Positions 33,623-42,951 of a DNA stretch of 51,941 nucleotides are shown here, one piece after another (within the stretch, counting starts at the first letter, position 1; each line of letters begins with the position of its first letter). The position numbers were made by a program, and so were the translations under genes. The stretch comes from Leptospira sp. Lineage in GTDB: Bacteria; Spirochaetota; Leptospiria; Leptospirales; Leptospiraceae. Where the stretch lies: NCBI GenBank assembly GCA_027531445.1, contig JAPZRK010000081.1, positions 1 to 51,941 on the forward strand. Reading direction: 5' to 3'. The notes under the pieces are model-generated. The model saw only the letters and a program-made list of their open reading frames with translations, did not search any database and was not told where the DNA came from.

Positions 33623-34462
33623 CTATCCTTTGTCCCTTTGACGAAGGGATTCATACAATACGATTCCGCATGACATTGCCAAATTTAATGAGTCTGCCTC
33701 GCCAAACATTGGTAAATATAAAGTTTCGTCACTTGCATCCTTCGCTTTCTGAGTTAATCCATATTGCTCACTACCGAAAAACAAGGCACATTTTTTTCTA
33801 AAATCTGCTTTGGTATACAGTTGTTTTCCTTCTGGAGTCACCGCAAATACATTGTATTGATTTGATTTCAAATTCTGAATCGTGTCTTCCAAAGTGCTAG
33901 TAAAGATAGGTAAAGTGAAGAGAGTACCTGTGCTTGCACGAACCACATTCGGATTGAATAGATCGATACGCGGATCGGTAATAATTACAAGTTCGACACC
34001 TGCACCCTCAGCAGTTCGTAAAATGGTTCCCAGATTTCCAGGTTTTTCTACACCTTCAATGATAAGAATAGGATTTAAATTTAAGTTTTCTATCGATTTC
34101 CAATCCATTTGGGCATCGGGAGTTTCAGCCACAGCAATCAGTCCATCTGGGCGATCCCGATAAGAAATCTTTTCGAATATCTTTTTCGGGAGCTCAAAAA
34201 CTTGACAATTTACTTTATCGACTAACTTTGATTCGTTGTTCCCAAGGTAACATTCTGGTGAAATAAACAGAGACTTGATATTGATGGGAAAGGTAGATAG
34301 TCCATTTGAAAGTTCAGAATTGGTGATTGCTTTTTGAATCTCTCTAAATCCCTCAATAAAGAATAATTTTTCCTCATCACGATTTCTTTTTTCTTTTAAT
34401 GACGCTACCCATTTGACTTTTGGATTGGAAAAGCTAGTGATCTGTTGGATTTCTTTTTTCAT
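33623..34462 (-). CDS. TrmH/SpoU-family RNA 2'-O-methyltransferase
   Basis: This is a knotted SPOUT methyltransferase of 279 residues. The N-terminal substrate-binding domain starts with ITSFSNPKVKWVASLKEKRN and FFIEGFREIQKA. The catalytic knot contains IIEGVEKPGNLGTILRTAEG (motif 1), NPNVVRASTGTLFTLPI (motif 2) and LPMFGEADSLNLAMSCGIV (motif 3). It methylates a ribose in rRNA or tRNA; the site is unknown. The 5-bp gap to the upstream methyltransferase gene suggests a shared ribosome-modification role. Confidence 0.9.
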   Translation of the reverse strand: MKKEIQQITSFSNPKVKWVASLKEKRNRDEEKLFFIEGFREIQKAITNSELSNGLSTFPINIKSLFISPECYLGNNESKLVDKVNCQVFELPKKIFEKISYRDRPDGLIAVAETPDAQMDWKSIENLNLNPILIIEGVEKPGNLGTILRTAEGAGVELVIITDPRIDLFNPNVVRASTGTLFTLPIFTSTLEDTIQNLKSNQYNVFAVTPEGKQLYTKADFRKKCALFFGSEQYGLTQKAKDASDETLYLPMFGEADSLNLAMSCGIVLYESLRQRDKG

Positions 34463-34467
34463 TCACT

Positions 34468-35307
34468 CTAAGCTTGGCGTTGGAAAAAAGAACAAAACCC
34501 GGATGGATACTTTTTGCCAGAAGTTTCGGGAATATAAAGTTCGTCTGTGTGATATATACCTTTTGTTTTTATACGACTGGAAAGAATTCTTTCTAAGGTG
34601 AGCGGACTATACCCTTGGCTATGACAGCTTAAGATTACAAATTTGGGAGAATGATCGCATAACTCCATGAGTGCGTCCATAAGTTCCGGTAAGTTTTCTT
34701 CAATTTTCCAAACTTCTCCTTTAGATCCTCGACCAAAGCTCGGCGGATCCAATATGATTCCTTGGTATTTTTTATTGCGTTTGATTTCTCTTCGAATGAA
34801 CTTCATGACATCATCCACAATCCATCTAACAGGTCTGTCTGCCAGTCCTGAGAGTGAAGCATTTTCTCTTGCCCAATCAACCATACCTTTTGAAGCATCT
34901 ACATGACAAACGTTCATTCCCGCATCTAGACATGCCAAGGTGGAACCGCCAGAGTATGCAAACAGATTTAAAACTTCGAATCCATCTCCTGTTTTGCCCA
35001 ATTCACGTATCCGATCCCAATTCGTTTTTTGTTCAGGAAAAATACCGATATGCCCAAAGGGTGTGAGTTTGATTTTGAATTTGAGCCCACCGAATCCAAT
35101 TGCAAAACTTTCTGGAATTCGTTTTTCAAAACTCCAAGAGCCCGATCCTGAATCATTTTTGATATAACGTGCGTCAGCCCCATTCCATTCTTTGGGTGTT
35201 GCTTTCCCGTATGCGGAGGAGGGAGAGGAGCGTATGAGTTTGTATCCGCCAACCAATTCTAATTTAGAAAAGTCGCCTGAGTCGAGAAGTTCATATTCGT
35301 TTTTCAT
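34468..35307 (-). CDS. Class I SAM-dependent methyltransferase (RlmI/RlmK-like)
   Basis: This 279-residue methyltransferase has the SAM-binding motif NLFAYSGGSTLACLDAG, the acidic motif CHVDASKGMVDWARENA and the catalytic IILDPPSFGRGSKGEVW. The last of these is the DPPSF motif of the RlmI/RlmL-C-type family that methylates cytosine or guanine in 23S rRNA. It lacks the N-terminal PUA domain of RlmI. It is the first gene of the four-gene minus-strand operon ending in FapA, and it starts about 27 bp after the gltA terminator. Confidence 0.83.
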   Translation of the reverse strand: MKNEYELLDSGDFSKLELVGGYKLIRSSPSSAYGKATPKEWNGADARYIKNDSGSGSWSFEKRIPESFAIGFGGLKFKIKLTPFGHIGIFPEQKTNWDRIRELGKTGDGFEVLNLFAYSGGSTLACLDAGMNVCHVDASKGMVDWARENASLSGLADRPVRWIVDDVMKFIRREIKRNKKYQGIILDPPSFGRGSKGEVWKIEENLPELMDALMELCDHSPKFVILSCHSQGYSPLTLERILSSRIKTKGIYHTDELYIPETSGKKYPSGFCSFFQRQA

Positions 35308-35333
35308 TTTGTATCCGAGAGAGAGTCAGCGGG

Positions 35334-35360
35334 AAAAAAGCAGAGTGCAAGGCACTCTGC
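35334..35360 (-). terminator. Intrinsic terminator of gltA
   Basis: GCAGAGTGC (35340-35348) and GCACTCTGC (35352-35360) form a perfect 9-bp stem with a 3-nt loop. On the minus strand the stem is followed by six T residues (A-tract at 35334-35339). It lies 18 bp after the gltA stop codon and separates gltA from the downstream methyltransferase operon. Confidence 0.92.
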
Positions 35361-35378
35361 TGATTCATGTAAGGAAAG

Positions 35379-36668
35379 TTAGGCGTTTTTCTTTGCCGTT
35401 TCGTAAGGAGTTTCAACCGCTCCAGTGTAGATTTGACGAGGACGACCGATCTTCATATTTGGATCTTCGATCATTTCTTTCCACTGAGCTATCCAGCCTG
35501 GCAATCTACCCATTGCAAACATCACAGTGAACATGTTTGTAGGGATACCGAGTGCACGGTAGATGATACCAGAATAGAAGTCAACATTCGGATACAATTT
35601 TCTTTCTACGAAGTAAGGATCGTTTAATGCCGCTTCTTCCAATTCTTTTGCAATGTCGAGAAGTGGATCTTTGATTCCAAGTTTGTTTAATACTTTATCG
35701 CAGGCAACTTTGATGATCTTCGCACGTGGGTCAAAGTTTTTGTAAACACGGTGTCCAAATCCATTGAGACGGAAAGAGCTATTTTTGTCCTTCGCTTGTT
35801 CAACGATCTTCTTAACACTAAGGCCTGATTTCTTAATACCTTCCAACATTTCTAATACTTCTTGGTTGGCACCACCATGACGAGGTCCCCAAAGTGCAAG
35901 TATGCCAGCAGAAATCGCACCATATAGGTTTGCGAGAGAAGAACCAACTAAACGGACAGTGGATGTAGAGCAGTTCTGTTCATGATCTGCGTGCAGAATC
36001 AGAAGCAAGTTGAGTGCGGATACAATTTCTGGATCAATCTTATACTCTTCTGCTGGAACTGCAAACATCATATTTAGGAAGTTACTTCCATAGTCTAGAT
36101 GATTGAGCGGGTGGATCGTAGGTTGACCAATCGACTTTTTATATGCAAACGCTGCAATGGTTGGAAACTTTGCGAGCAGTCGTATAATAGAGATATGTCG
36201 ATGTTCTTCATTCATCGGATCATAAGAATCTTGGTAATAGGTAGAGAGGCATCCCATCATACAAGACATGATCGCCATTGGGTGACCATCTTTTGGGAAT
36301 CCGTTGAACAGACGTTTTAGGTCTTCATGAATCATCGTATGATGAGTGATTGATTCATTCCAAGTCTTAAGTTCGGTCGCATTTGGTAACTTGCCATGGA
36401 TGAGTAAATATGCAACTTCGGTGAAAGTAGATTTTGCTGCTAGGTCTTCAATTGGAATGCCACGATAACGTAAGATTCCAAGTTCGCCATCTAAGAATGT
36501 AATGGCACTAGTACAGGCGCCAGTATTTAAATACCCGCTATCAATAGTCACATAACCTGAGATTTGGCGAAGTTTTGTGATATCGATCGCCTTTTCGTTT
36601 TCGGAACCAACTAGGACGGGTAGCTCATACTCTTTCCCATCGATTTTCAGAATTGCCTTTTCGGACAT
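35379..36668 (-). CDS. gltA: Citrate synthase
   Basis: This enzyme condenses oxaloacetate and acetyl-CoA, the entry to the TCA cycle. The 429-residue length and the extended N-terminus (KEYELPVLVGSENEKAIDI) indicate the hexameric type II form of Gram-negative bacteria, generally NADH-regulated. Catalytic blocks are LILHADHEQNCSTSTVR, GFGHRVYKNFDPRAKI and PNVDFYSGIIYRALGIP with the histidines and aspartate. It lies 68 bp downstream of the lytic transglycosylase gene and ends in a strong terminator. The sucB-lpdA-sucA operon of the same cycle is 8 kb away. Confidence 0.97.
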   Translation of the reverse strand: MSEKAILKIDGKEYELPVLVGSENEKAIDITKLRQISGYVTIDSGYLNTGACTSAITFLDGELGILRYRGIPIEDLAAKSTFTEVAYLLIHGKLPNATELKTWNESITHHTMIHEDLKRLFNGFPKDGHPMAIMSCMMGCLSTYYQDSYDPMNEEHRHISIIRLLAKFPTIAAFAYKKSIGQPTIHPLNHLDYGSNFLNMMFAVPAEEYKIDPEIVSALNLLLILHADHEQNCSTSTVRLVGSSLANLYGAISAGILALWGPRHGGANQEVLEMLEGIKKSGLSVKKIVEQAKDKNSSFRLNGFGHRVYKNFDPRAKIIKVACDKVLNKLGIKDPLLDIAKELEEAALNDPYFVERKLYPNVDFYSGIIYRALGIPTNMFTVMFAMGRLPGWIAQWKEMIEDPNMKIGRPRQIYTGAVETPYETAKKNA

Positions 36669-36736
36669 ACCTTCTCCTGTCTATTCTCTTTCTTTGCTAT
36701 AGAATCCCCAATGAAAAGCATTGGAAAAGCTATTTT

Positions 36737-39010
36737 TTAAAGCTTGTGGTATTTTTTCATAATATCGTAAGCATAGTAATTGGATACGACGATTCTGCAG
36801 TAGTCACGGGATTCTTTGACGGGCAAGTCCTCTAAAAAATGGTTAAAATCACCTCTATAGACTGCTTTTTTCCATTTGCGTAGATTCCCTGGTCCGCCGT
36901 TGTATGCGATCGATGCCCACCTCAGCTGGTTCTCATTTGATTTGAGTAGATAGGCTAAGAATTTTGTACCCAGACGGATACTTATATTTGGGGTGTAAAG
37001 TGAGTAATCGGTAACACCCATTCTTTGAGCAAGTTCCTTACCCGTTGCTGGCATGATTTGCATGAGACCACGAGCATTCGATCTTGATGTCGCCGTCTCT
37101 TTGAAAAAGGATTCTTGCCTCATCAGTGCATACACCATATCTTCAGAAATTTGGTTTTCATCGGCGTACCTTGTAACGAGCTCCCGATGAGGACGAGGAT
37201 AGATGCGAGAGGATACTTGTGTTGGAAGTAGAATAGGATCATCTGGTATCATAAGGCGTTTCAAAAGAGATCTTGTGTAAAAAGCCGTATAATAGGTATT
37301 TTTGGATTGGTCGCCAATGCCCACTAAGATCTCTTCTTTCTCTTCTTCTGAGATCTTTTCTTTCAGACTATAATGATTCACAAGAGATAAACCCATTGTA
37401 TCTTCCCCGATCCGAAAATACTCTGCCGCAAGTGCAAGTGTTCGATTGCCTTGGATTCGGCTTTGTGCATTTGAAAGTTTGATTCCGAGTTCGTAAGAAC
37501 CTTTTGGGTAAGCAAAACCTAAATTTTTGCCAATTAGATTTCCAGATTCCTCGGGAATTCCAGCTGTATGAGAGAGGTATTCAAATAACGACTCTTTGTT
37601 GTAAGTCGGGTTGTCTGGAAGTTTTAATTCTTTAATGATTGGTAGAAACTCTTCGCGAATCACGCGAGTATAATAACTGCCAGGACAAAGCGAATAGTAA
37701 CGTTTTAGTTCACTTTTTAGTCTCTCTCGATCAGAGTTTGAATCTAATGCACGTAAGTACCAATAAACCAAACGTCCTTTGACCGGAAGATTGGGAATTT
37801 CGATCAAGGCTCTTTCGAATTTTTGGATCGGTGCAAACTTGATCCCGTCACCATCACGTAACACGAGTAAATCCAACAAACGATCCTGGTAAAAAAGGTT
37901 GAATGGATATTTACCAAGGTAAAGAACTAAGTTTTCAAAATATAGATCCTTTTCGCCCAATCGTTCGTAGGAGGCCGCCATTATACGATAGGCGCTAGCA
38001 TCCTTGTTCCCGAAAGTTTTTACAAGGTCGATCGCCTTATTGAATTTGTTTTGTTGATACAAAACGTCACCTAGTGTTCCAATCCAGCTTGGATCAATTT
38101 CAACATAGCTCTTATTGGCACGAAGCGTTCGGAAAAGATCATCGGCTCGATCCAATTTGACAAGCTGGAGCGTTAAATTCTTGAATCCTTGGTAGAATTG
38201 AAGTCGTGTTGAAAAAATTTCAGGTCTAGATCGGAAAATGGCTTCTTTATCTGCTACCCCAATCGCTGGAAGAATTAATGTGAGCTCTGAAATAGGCAGT
38301 TGGTGTATGTTTCCATTACCTTTCCACTTTCCCCAATCTGCAGCAATAAACTGTATTGTAGAATCTTGAATTATATCTTTTTGCAGGCAAAGAATCCATT
38401 CTTGGATTGCTCCTTGTTCATCACCTAGCATAAGCTTTGCTTTTCCGTATCGATATTGTGAGTCGGGTGTTACAATGAAATATTTCACTGACTCTGGAAT
38501 GCTCTGCGTCCGATCTATAATTTCTTTCCATCGATTTTCAATCGCCAGTAGACGAATCAATTCATCGAAAGCCTTTCTACAAACAGGATCTTCTTCGAAA
38601 TTCAGTCTGGATAAGTATTGGATCTTTTCTGGATTATTAAAATGATTTCTTTGATTAATTTCATTGTACAATTTCCAATAGGACAAACGAAATAATGTTG
38701 TTTGGAAAGGCATCGTTTGTGTAAGGATTTTTTTCGTCTCTTCGGAGGAAGTGTCGCTGACAAATACACCACGAACGAGGGAGATAAGATATTTGAATCG
38801 AGTTTCCTTATCTCCGTTAGGTGCCTTCTCATTGTATTCGATCAAGCTATAAACTTCACTTTCTCTAGAAGGGGAAGTTTGTTTGAATTTTGCCTCAATT
38901 TTATCCCATTGGTGGGATTTTGTGAGGTAATAGAGGTCTTCTTCTGCTGATAAGTTTGAGGTTAGGAGACAAACTATCAGAATTCTACTTGCTAGACAAA
39001 AAAACCTCAT
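36737..39010 (-). CDS. Soluble lytic murein transglycosylase (Slt70-like)
   Basis: This 757-residue periplasmic enzyme cleaves peptidoglycan glycan strands to 1,6-anhydro products. An N-terminal signal peptide (MRFFCLASRILIVCLLTSNL) is followed by a long alpha-superhelical U-domain (about residues 25-590) rich in TPR-like helices and then the GH23 catalytic domain. The catalytic Glu is E633 in VYALMRQESFFKE; SNARGLMQIMPATG and WASIAYNGGPGN are the remaining family motifs. The divergent gene at 39059 starts 48 bp away, so they share a promoter region. gltA follows 68 bp downstream. Confidence 0.92.
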   Translation of the reverse strand: MRFFCLASRILIVCLLTSNLSAEEDLYYLTKSHQWDKIEAKFKQTSPSRESEVYSLIEYNEKAPNGDKETRFKYLISLVRGVFVSDTSSEETKKILTQTMPFQTTLFRLSYWKLYNEINQRNHFNNPEKIQYLSRLNFEEDPVCRKAFDELIRLLAIENRWKEIIDRTQSIPESVKYFIVTPDSQYRYGKAKLMLGDEQGAIQEWILCLQKDIIQDSTIQFIAADWGKWKGNGNIHQLPISELTLILPAIGVADKEAIFRSRPEIFSTRLQFYQGFKNLTLQLVKLDRADDLFRTLRANKSYVEIDPSWIGTLGDVLYQQNKFNKAIDLVKTFGNKDASAYRIMAASYERLGEKDLYFENLVLYLGKYPFNLFYQDRLLDLLVLRDGDGIKFAPIQKFERALIEIPNLPVKGRLVYWYLRALDSNSDRERLKSELKRYYSLCPGSYYTRVIREEFLPIIKELKLPDNPTYNKESLFEYLSHTAGIPEESGNLIGKNLGFAYPKGSYELGIKLSNAQSRIQGNRTLALAAEYFRIGEDTMGLSLVNHYSLKEKISEEEKEEILVGIGDQSKNTYYTAFYTRSLLKRLMIPDDPILLPTQVSSRIYPRPHRELVTRYADENQISEDMVYALMRQESFFKETATSRSNARGLMQIMPATGKELAQRMGVTDYSLYTPNISIRLGTKFLAYLLKSNENQLRWASIAYNGGPGNLRKWKKAVYRGDFNHFLEDLPVKESRDYCRIVVSNYYAYDIMKKYHKL

Positions 39011-39058
39011 GCATACTTCCTATACGTACGAATTTTAGAGGGAAAGGAAACCCTCCTT

Positions 39059-40294
39059 ATGAGTTTACAAACCGAACTAAAACTACCATGGCCTGAAATT
39101 TCCCTCCAAGCACCGCCCGTGACGAGCAGTGAACCTGAGGAGAAAACCGCCCATGCTCTACAAACACCCGTTTATGAAGACCATTGGGGTGTCCTACGTA
39201 GTGCATTTCAGGGAAAATATAGTAGATTTGCAAACTATCTTATGTATCTATCGACCGATTTTTCGGGAGGTTTTAAAGTTTGCTCTGTTTTGGAACAGAA
39301 TCCGTTACAAAATACATTTTCTGCCCCTTTTTCGCCTCCAGGACCCCCGATTTTGCCGGCGACATTGGAATCTGTCTGGACTTTGACCCGGAATAAGGTC
39401 TGGGAGGAGTTGGACCGAGACGATTGGGAACTTTTAGGTTTCGGCTTTTTACTCCTCCGAGATATCGACAAATTTCGGGAATGGGTTGAGGTTACCAAAA
39501 GTGAATTTGAAATCTCACCTGATTGCCATAATTTTTTGTTTTTGCTTGGATGGGAATTCAGTCCTACCTCAAATGGTGATCCCATCTTACGATCCTTAGC
39601 TTGCTATGCTTCTGGTGATTTTGAAAAATGTAATTTTCAACTGATCTCAAGCTCTGTCTTAAAAGATGGGTTATGGCAATTGTCAGGTGTTTTACTTGAT
39701 TCCATCGAAAAAACAATTTGGTCTGGAGATGAGATTTTTCCTTTTTTAGAATTTATATCTGGTTTTTTTGGAAACTGGCAAACTTGGGAAAAGGTAAAAT
39801 TTTTAAATTTAACATTAGGTAAAATTCCAGCATTTACTGCTCTTAGGCGAGCTCAGAGATTATTGCCTAAAGAAACTTTTTTAGAATATTACAAACAAGT
39901 CTCGAACCTAATGCGGGGAAATTTTGAAGATCCTGCAGATGACTCCGGATACGAATTATCTATACCATTTGATCCATTTATGGATACCTTGATACGTTTT
40001 AATGAAGAGGGTGAGAAGTATGCTATTGAGTTAGAGGATCTTTTGAAATCCGCACCTTACTCTTATATTTACAATCTACAAGTTGCTATTTTGAAATATA
40101 GACAGAAGGACTATGATGGATTCTTAAAAAATTATGAACTCGGTGGGCGTATGCGTTATATGCCGATTCCATTGTATCTTTTTGCTAGGGTAAACTCATT
40201 CAAAGATAATGTTGCCATCGCAGATTCTATATTTTCTTCCCTAAAAAAAAGAAATATGACTCCAATTTTTCCTCATGATTTAGGTGATCTATAA
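39059..40294 (+). CDS. Protein of unknown function (411 aa), first gene of the bactofilin cluster
   Basis: I recognise no family. There is no signal peptide. The first 60 residues are polar and Pro-rich, the middle contains aromatic-rich helices (YSRFANYLMYLSTDFSGGFK), and the last 150 residues look like degenerate helical hairpins of TPR type (YKQVSNLMRGNFED, YNLQVAILKYRQKDYDGFLK). It starts 48 bp from the divergent transglycosylase. GAGGG/CCCTC (39038-39042 and 39051-39055) flank an AAAGGA ribosome site just before the ATG. The next gene begins 2 bp after its stop. A cytoplasmic scaffold or adaptor is possible but unproven. Confidence 0.65.
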   Translation: MSLQTELKLPWPEISLQAPPVTSSEPEEKTAHALQTPVYEDHWGVLRSAFQGKYSRFANYLMYLSTDFSGGFKVCSVLEQNPLQNTFSAPFSPPGPPILPATLESVWTLTRNKVWEELDRDDWELLGFGFLLLRDIDKFREWVEVTKSEFEISPDCHNFLFLLGWEFSPTSNGDPILRSLACYASGDFEKCNFQLISSSVLKDGLWQLSGVLLDSIEKTIWSGDEIFPFLEFISGFFGNWQTWEKVKFLNLTLGKIPAFTALRRAQRLLPKETFLEYYKQVSNLMRGNFEDPADDSGYELSIPFDPFMDTLIRFNEEGEKYAIELEDLLKSAPYSYIYNLQVAILKYRQKDYDGFLKNYELGGRMRYMPIPLYLFARVNSFKDNVAIADSIFSSLKKRNMTPIFPHDLGDL

Positions 40295-40296
40295 TT

Positions 40297-41070
40297 ATGG
40301 CATTGACACCAGAAGACATTCAAGAGCTAACAAAGCTCCAAAAAATGATTCGCAACTTGGAGAAGATAGAAAAGGGTGCGAAGGACAATTTGCAAAAAGA
40401 ACGTGTTGCTTTTGATATCGAACGATACAGAAGGCGTATGCAAGAAGTATCCCCGGAAGGCATTCCAGAAAATTTAGAACAAACAATGCAGAATGCAAAA
40501 CTTCGGGCTTCCGACCCAAATAACATGAAGAACAAAGTGATTTCTCAATATCCTGTCATGAAGATTTCACCGAATTCAAATGACACAGAAATCAATCAAA
40601 TCGGAACTCTCATAAATATTTTGGATTTGGAATACATCCCACTTTTGGGTGAAGCTCATATTAAATTTGACTATTCTCATGCAACTGAAAGAGACTCTGT
40701 TTTGAAATACATGGAAAACCTCCGCCGCAATATGAAAATTTTAGTAGAAACAATTGAAGAGTATGCAGCGGCAGACAAACAAGAGTTTCGTGAACAGCTT
40801 TCAAGGATGAAAAACAAACAGTCGCGTATATTTATCGCTGAGTCGTTTGAGGCACTTAGTAAATTCCAGGAATTTCTAAAATCGGTAAATCACGAAATCA
40901 AAGAAGGAAATAACGTGATTATGAACATGGAGGAACCAATCAAATTCAATCCGAGATTTGAAAAGGCAACCATGTTGGAGGGAAAATCGATTATGGAGGC
41001 ACTTCGGGAATTCAACCAATTTGTCGACGAAGCCTGTGATCTGATCAAACTGCCTTCCTTTCGAGGTTAA
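40297..41070 (+). CDS. Coiled-coil protein of unknown function (257 aa)
   Basis: This protein of 257 residues has no signal peptide or membrane segment. The N-terminus is a charged coiled coil (residues 5-55: IQELTKLQKMIRNLEKIEKG). A short linker follows, and then a predominantly helical domain with conserved-looking aromatic residues and a second coil (YMENLRRNMKILVETIEEYA). It starts 2 bp after the preceding gene, so the two are coupled and may form a complex. A short 5-bp hairpin followed by four T residues overlaps its stop codon. The bactofilin gene starts 69 bp downstream. No enzymatic motif is seen. Confidence 0.68.
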   Translation: MALTPEDIQELTKLQKMIRNLEKIEKGAKDNLQKERVAFDIERYRRRMQEVSPEGIPENLEQTMQNAKLRASDPNNMKNKVISQYPVMKISPNSNDTEINQIGTLINILDLEYIPLLGEAHIKFDYSHATERDSVLKYMENLRRNMKILVETIEEYAAADKQEFREQLSRMKNKQSRIFIAESFEALSKFQEFLKSVNHEIKEGNNVIMNMEEPIKFNPRFEKATMLEGKSIMEALREFNQFVDEACDLIKLPSFRG

Positions 41071-41139
41071 AAAAACCTTTTCATCATAGGTGAGTCCTTT
41101 CAAACTGGGAAAAATACTTTATTATGGATCGCACACAGC

Positions 41140-41580
41140 ATGGCCCTAGTTAAAAACCAAACAGAAGTAACCAATTCCACAATCGGAGAAAATTCCTACT
41201 TCAATGGTAAATTCTTTATCAATGGATCTCTCAAAATTGATGGAAAATTTGAAGGGAAGTCGCTACAAGCGGAACACCTCTATATTGGCGTTACTGGCAA
41301 AGTGAAAACCAATATCACTGCTTCCAGCGTTATTGTTGAGGGAATCGTTGCTGGCAATGTTACGGCAAGAAATAGAGTGATGCTCCTCCCCACATCTAAG
41401 ATATTAGGTGATATTAAAACTCCTGAATTGATCATTCAAAATGGCGTGATTCTAGAAGGTCGCTGTATGATTTCAAATGATTTGAAACATAGTGCCAAAG
41501 ACCTGATCGAACTTGAGTATTCTAAAGACTCCCTCAGTGTTGAAAAAATCTTTGGGAAACAGCCTACCACCAAAGAATAA
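41140..41580 (+). CDS. Bactofilin (polymer-forming cytoskeletal protein)
   Basis: This single-domain bactofilin (DUF583) has 146 residues. The core is a right-handed beta-helix read as short repeats: IGENSYFNGKFFINGSLKID, KFEGKSLQAEHLYIGVTGKV, ASSVIVEGIVAGNVTARNRV and so on, with the characteristic G/N-rich turns. Polar N- and C-terminal tails flank it. Bactofilins polymerise without nucleotide, often bind the inner membrane and localise cell-wall enzymes or shape determinants. The pdxA start codon directly follows its stop. Two unknown genes precede it on the same strand. Confidence 0.92.
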   Translation: MALVKNQTEVTNSTIGENSYFNGKFFINGSLKIDGKFEGKSLQAEHLYIGVTGKVKTNITASSVIVEGIVAGNVTARNRVMLLPTSKILGDIKTPELIIQNGVILEGRCMISNDLKHSAKDLIELEYSKDSLSVEKIFGKQPTTKE

Positions 41581-42516
41581 TTGAAAACCATTCTTATCTC
41601 GGAAGGGGATCCTGCCAGTATCAACTATGAATTGATTGAGGGTTCCCGGTCCGTTCTGCAAAAAATCTCAAAAACTCATCGTATCATTCTTATCCGAGGC
41701 TCACATCCTTTAAAAGCCAAGTTTTTTAAGGAAGTGGAAGCCATCCCGAAAGCCGTTGGACTCTATTCACTCTGCACACATTCCATCTCAAAAGAAGATG
41801 CGAGACAAATTCGATTGGGAAAACCCAGTGAAATCTCTGGTTATGTCGCCTATAAATCTTTATGTGATTCCATCACGATCCAAAAGCAGATTCCAAAATC
41901 GAGCCTACTTACATTGCCCCTGAGCAAAGAATGGGTGATTAAATCTGGGCAAACCGAATTTCGTGGTCACACGGAAACACTAGCCGAAGCCTACAATCGA
42001 CCCACATTTATGATGATGACAGGTAAAAAACTTAAAGTCATTCCACTCACTACCCACGTGCCGATTCAAAATGTTGCACAAGCACTCTCAAAGGTTGCTA
42101 TAGCCGATTTGATCCTTTCGATCCGTCGTACAAAATTACTCAAAAATCCTAAAATTGCGATGCTGGGTCTCAATCCGCACGCGGGAGAAGGTGGCAAAAT
42201 TGGAAATGAAGAGCTCACGATGCTTGCGCCGATGATGGATGCCTTTAAGTCTGCGAAATTTTCAATTCATGGTCCAATTCCAGGTGATTCGGCATTCCTC
42301 CGCGAATCAAAAAGCTACGATCTCTATTTAGCATGTTACCATGACCAGGGTCTCATACCATTTAAAATGATTGAAGGAAAGTCTGGGGTCAATGTAACAT
42401 TGGGATTAGATTTTATTCGTGTCTCACCAGATCATGGAACGGCGTTTGGCATAGCAGGGAAAGGTCTTGCTGATCCAACGGGTCTCATTTCTTGTTTGAA
42501 TCTTTTGGTAACATAA
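41581..42516 (+). CDS. pdxA: 4-Hydroxythreonine-4-phosphate dehydrogenase
   Basis: PdxA oxidises 4-phosphohydroxy-L-threonine for pyridoxal phosphate synthesis. The metal- and substrate-binding motifs THVPIQNV, LGLNPHAGEGGKIGNEE, CYHDQGLIPFK and the C-terminal VSPDHGTAFGIAGKG are all present. At 311 residues it is a little shorter than the usual 325-340. The start is TTG at 41581, abutting the bactofilin stop (TAA-TTG), so translation depends on coupling. A DUF-type membrane protein gene starts directly at its end. The PLP product is used by many enzymes here (glyA, dapL, the DegT protein). Confidence 0.93.
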   Translation: MKTILISEGDPASINYELIEGSRSVLQKISKTHRIILIRGSHPLKAKFFKEVEAIPKAVGLYSLCTHSISKEDARQIRLGKPSEISGYVAYKSLCDSITIQKQIPKSSLLTLPLSKEWVIKSGQTEFRGHTETLAEAYNRPTFMMMTGKKLKVIPLTTHVPIQNVAQALSKVAIADLILSIRRTKLLKNPKIAMLGLNPHAGEGGKIGNEELTMLAPMMDAFKSAKFSIHGPIPGDSAFLRESKSYDLYLACYHDQGLIPFKMIEGKSGVNVTLGLDFIRVSPDHGTAFGIAGKGLADPTGLISCLNLLVT

Positions 42517-42942
42517 ATGTCTTTGATAGAGTATCTTGCATTCCCGATTTTGTTCGTTTGGTTTATCGGGCTTCTGCTAACATTTTTTAGGCGAGATTTA
42601 GAACCGCATTGGAAGTTCTTTTTTTTCCTTGTATTCTGTTTTTATATGGTTCAATTCTTTCCTGAATTTTGGGCAGGTGTTGCCAGATGGAAGGCAAATC
42701 CGAAAACAGAACTTTTAAGTTGGCTTTCTGCATTAGGGAATGCTACGTATGTTTTTTTATTTTTACTTTGGCCCTTGGTGTTGGTTCGGATTTATTACTC
42801 GGCGGCAAATAATCTTAGTAAAACGTTGATCCCACTTTTATCGTATGGAACGGTTATTTATTGGGTCTTGTTTCTTTTGTGGTCTTACTATTCTAAAGAG
42901 TGGAACGAGTTTTTAGAAAAATTTATAAGTAATAAAGTTTAA
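42517..42942 (+). CDS. Small integral membrane protein, function unknown
   Basis: This 141-residue protein has about four transmembrane helices (residues 5-25, 32-50, 73-92, 102-125) and Trp/Phe-rich loops; it starts MSLIEYLAFPILFVWFIGLL. No motif of a known family is apparent. Its ATG abuts the pdxA stop, and the DegT aminotransferase gene starts 9 bp after its end, so it is embedded in the bactofilin/pdxA/DegT transcript. Confidence 0.65.
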   Translation: MSLIEYLAFPILFVWFIGLLLTFFRRDLEPHWKFFFFLVFCFYMVQFFPEFWAGVARWKANPKTELLSWLSALGNATYVFLFLLWPLVLVRIYYSAANNLSKTLIPLLSYGTVIYWVLFLLWSYYSKEWNEFLEKFISNKV

Positions 42943-42951
42943 GGATAAAAT

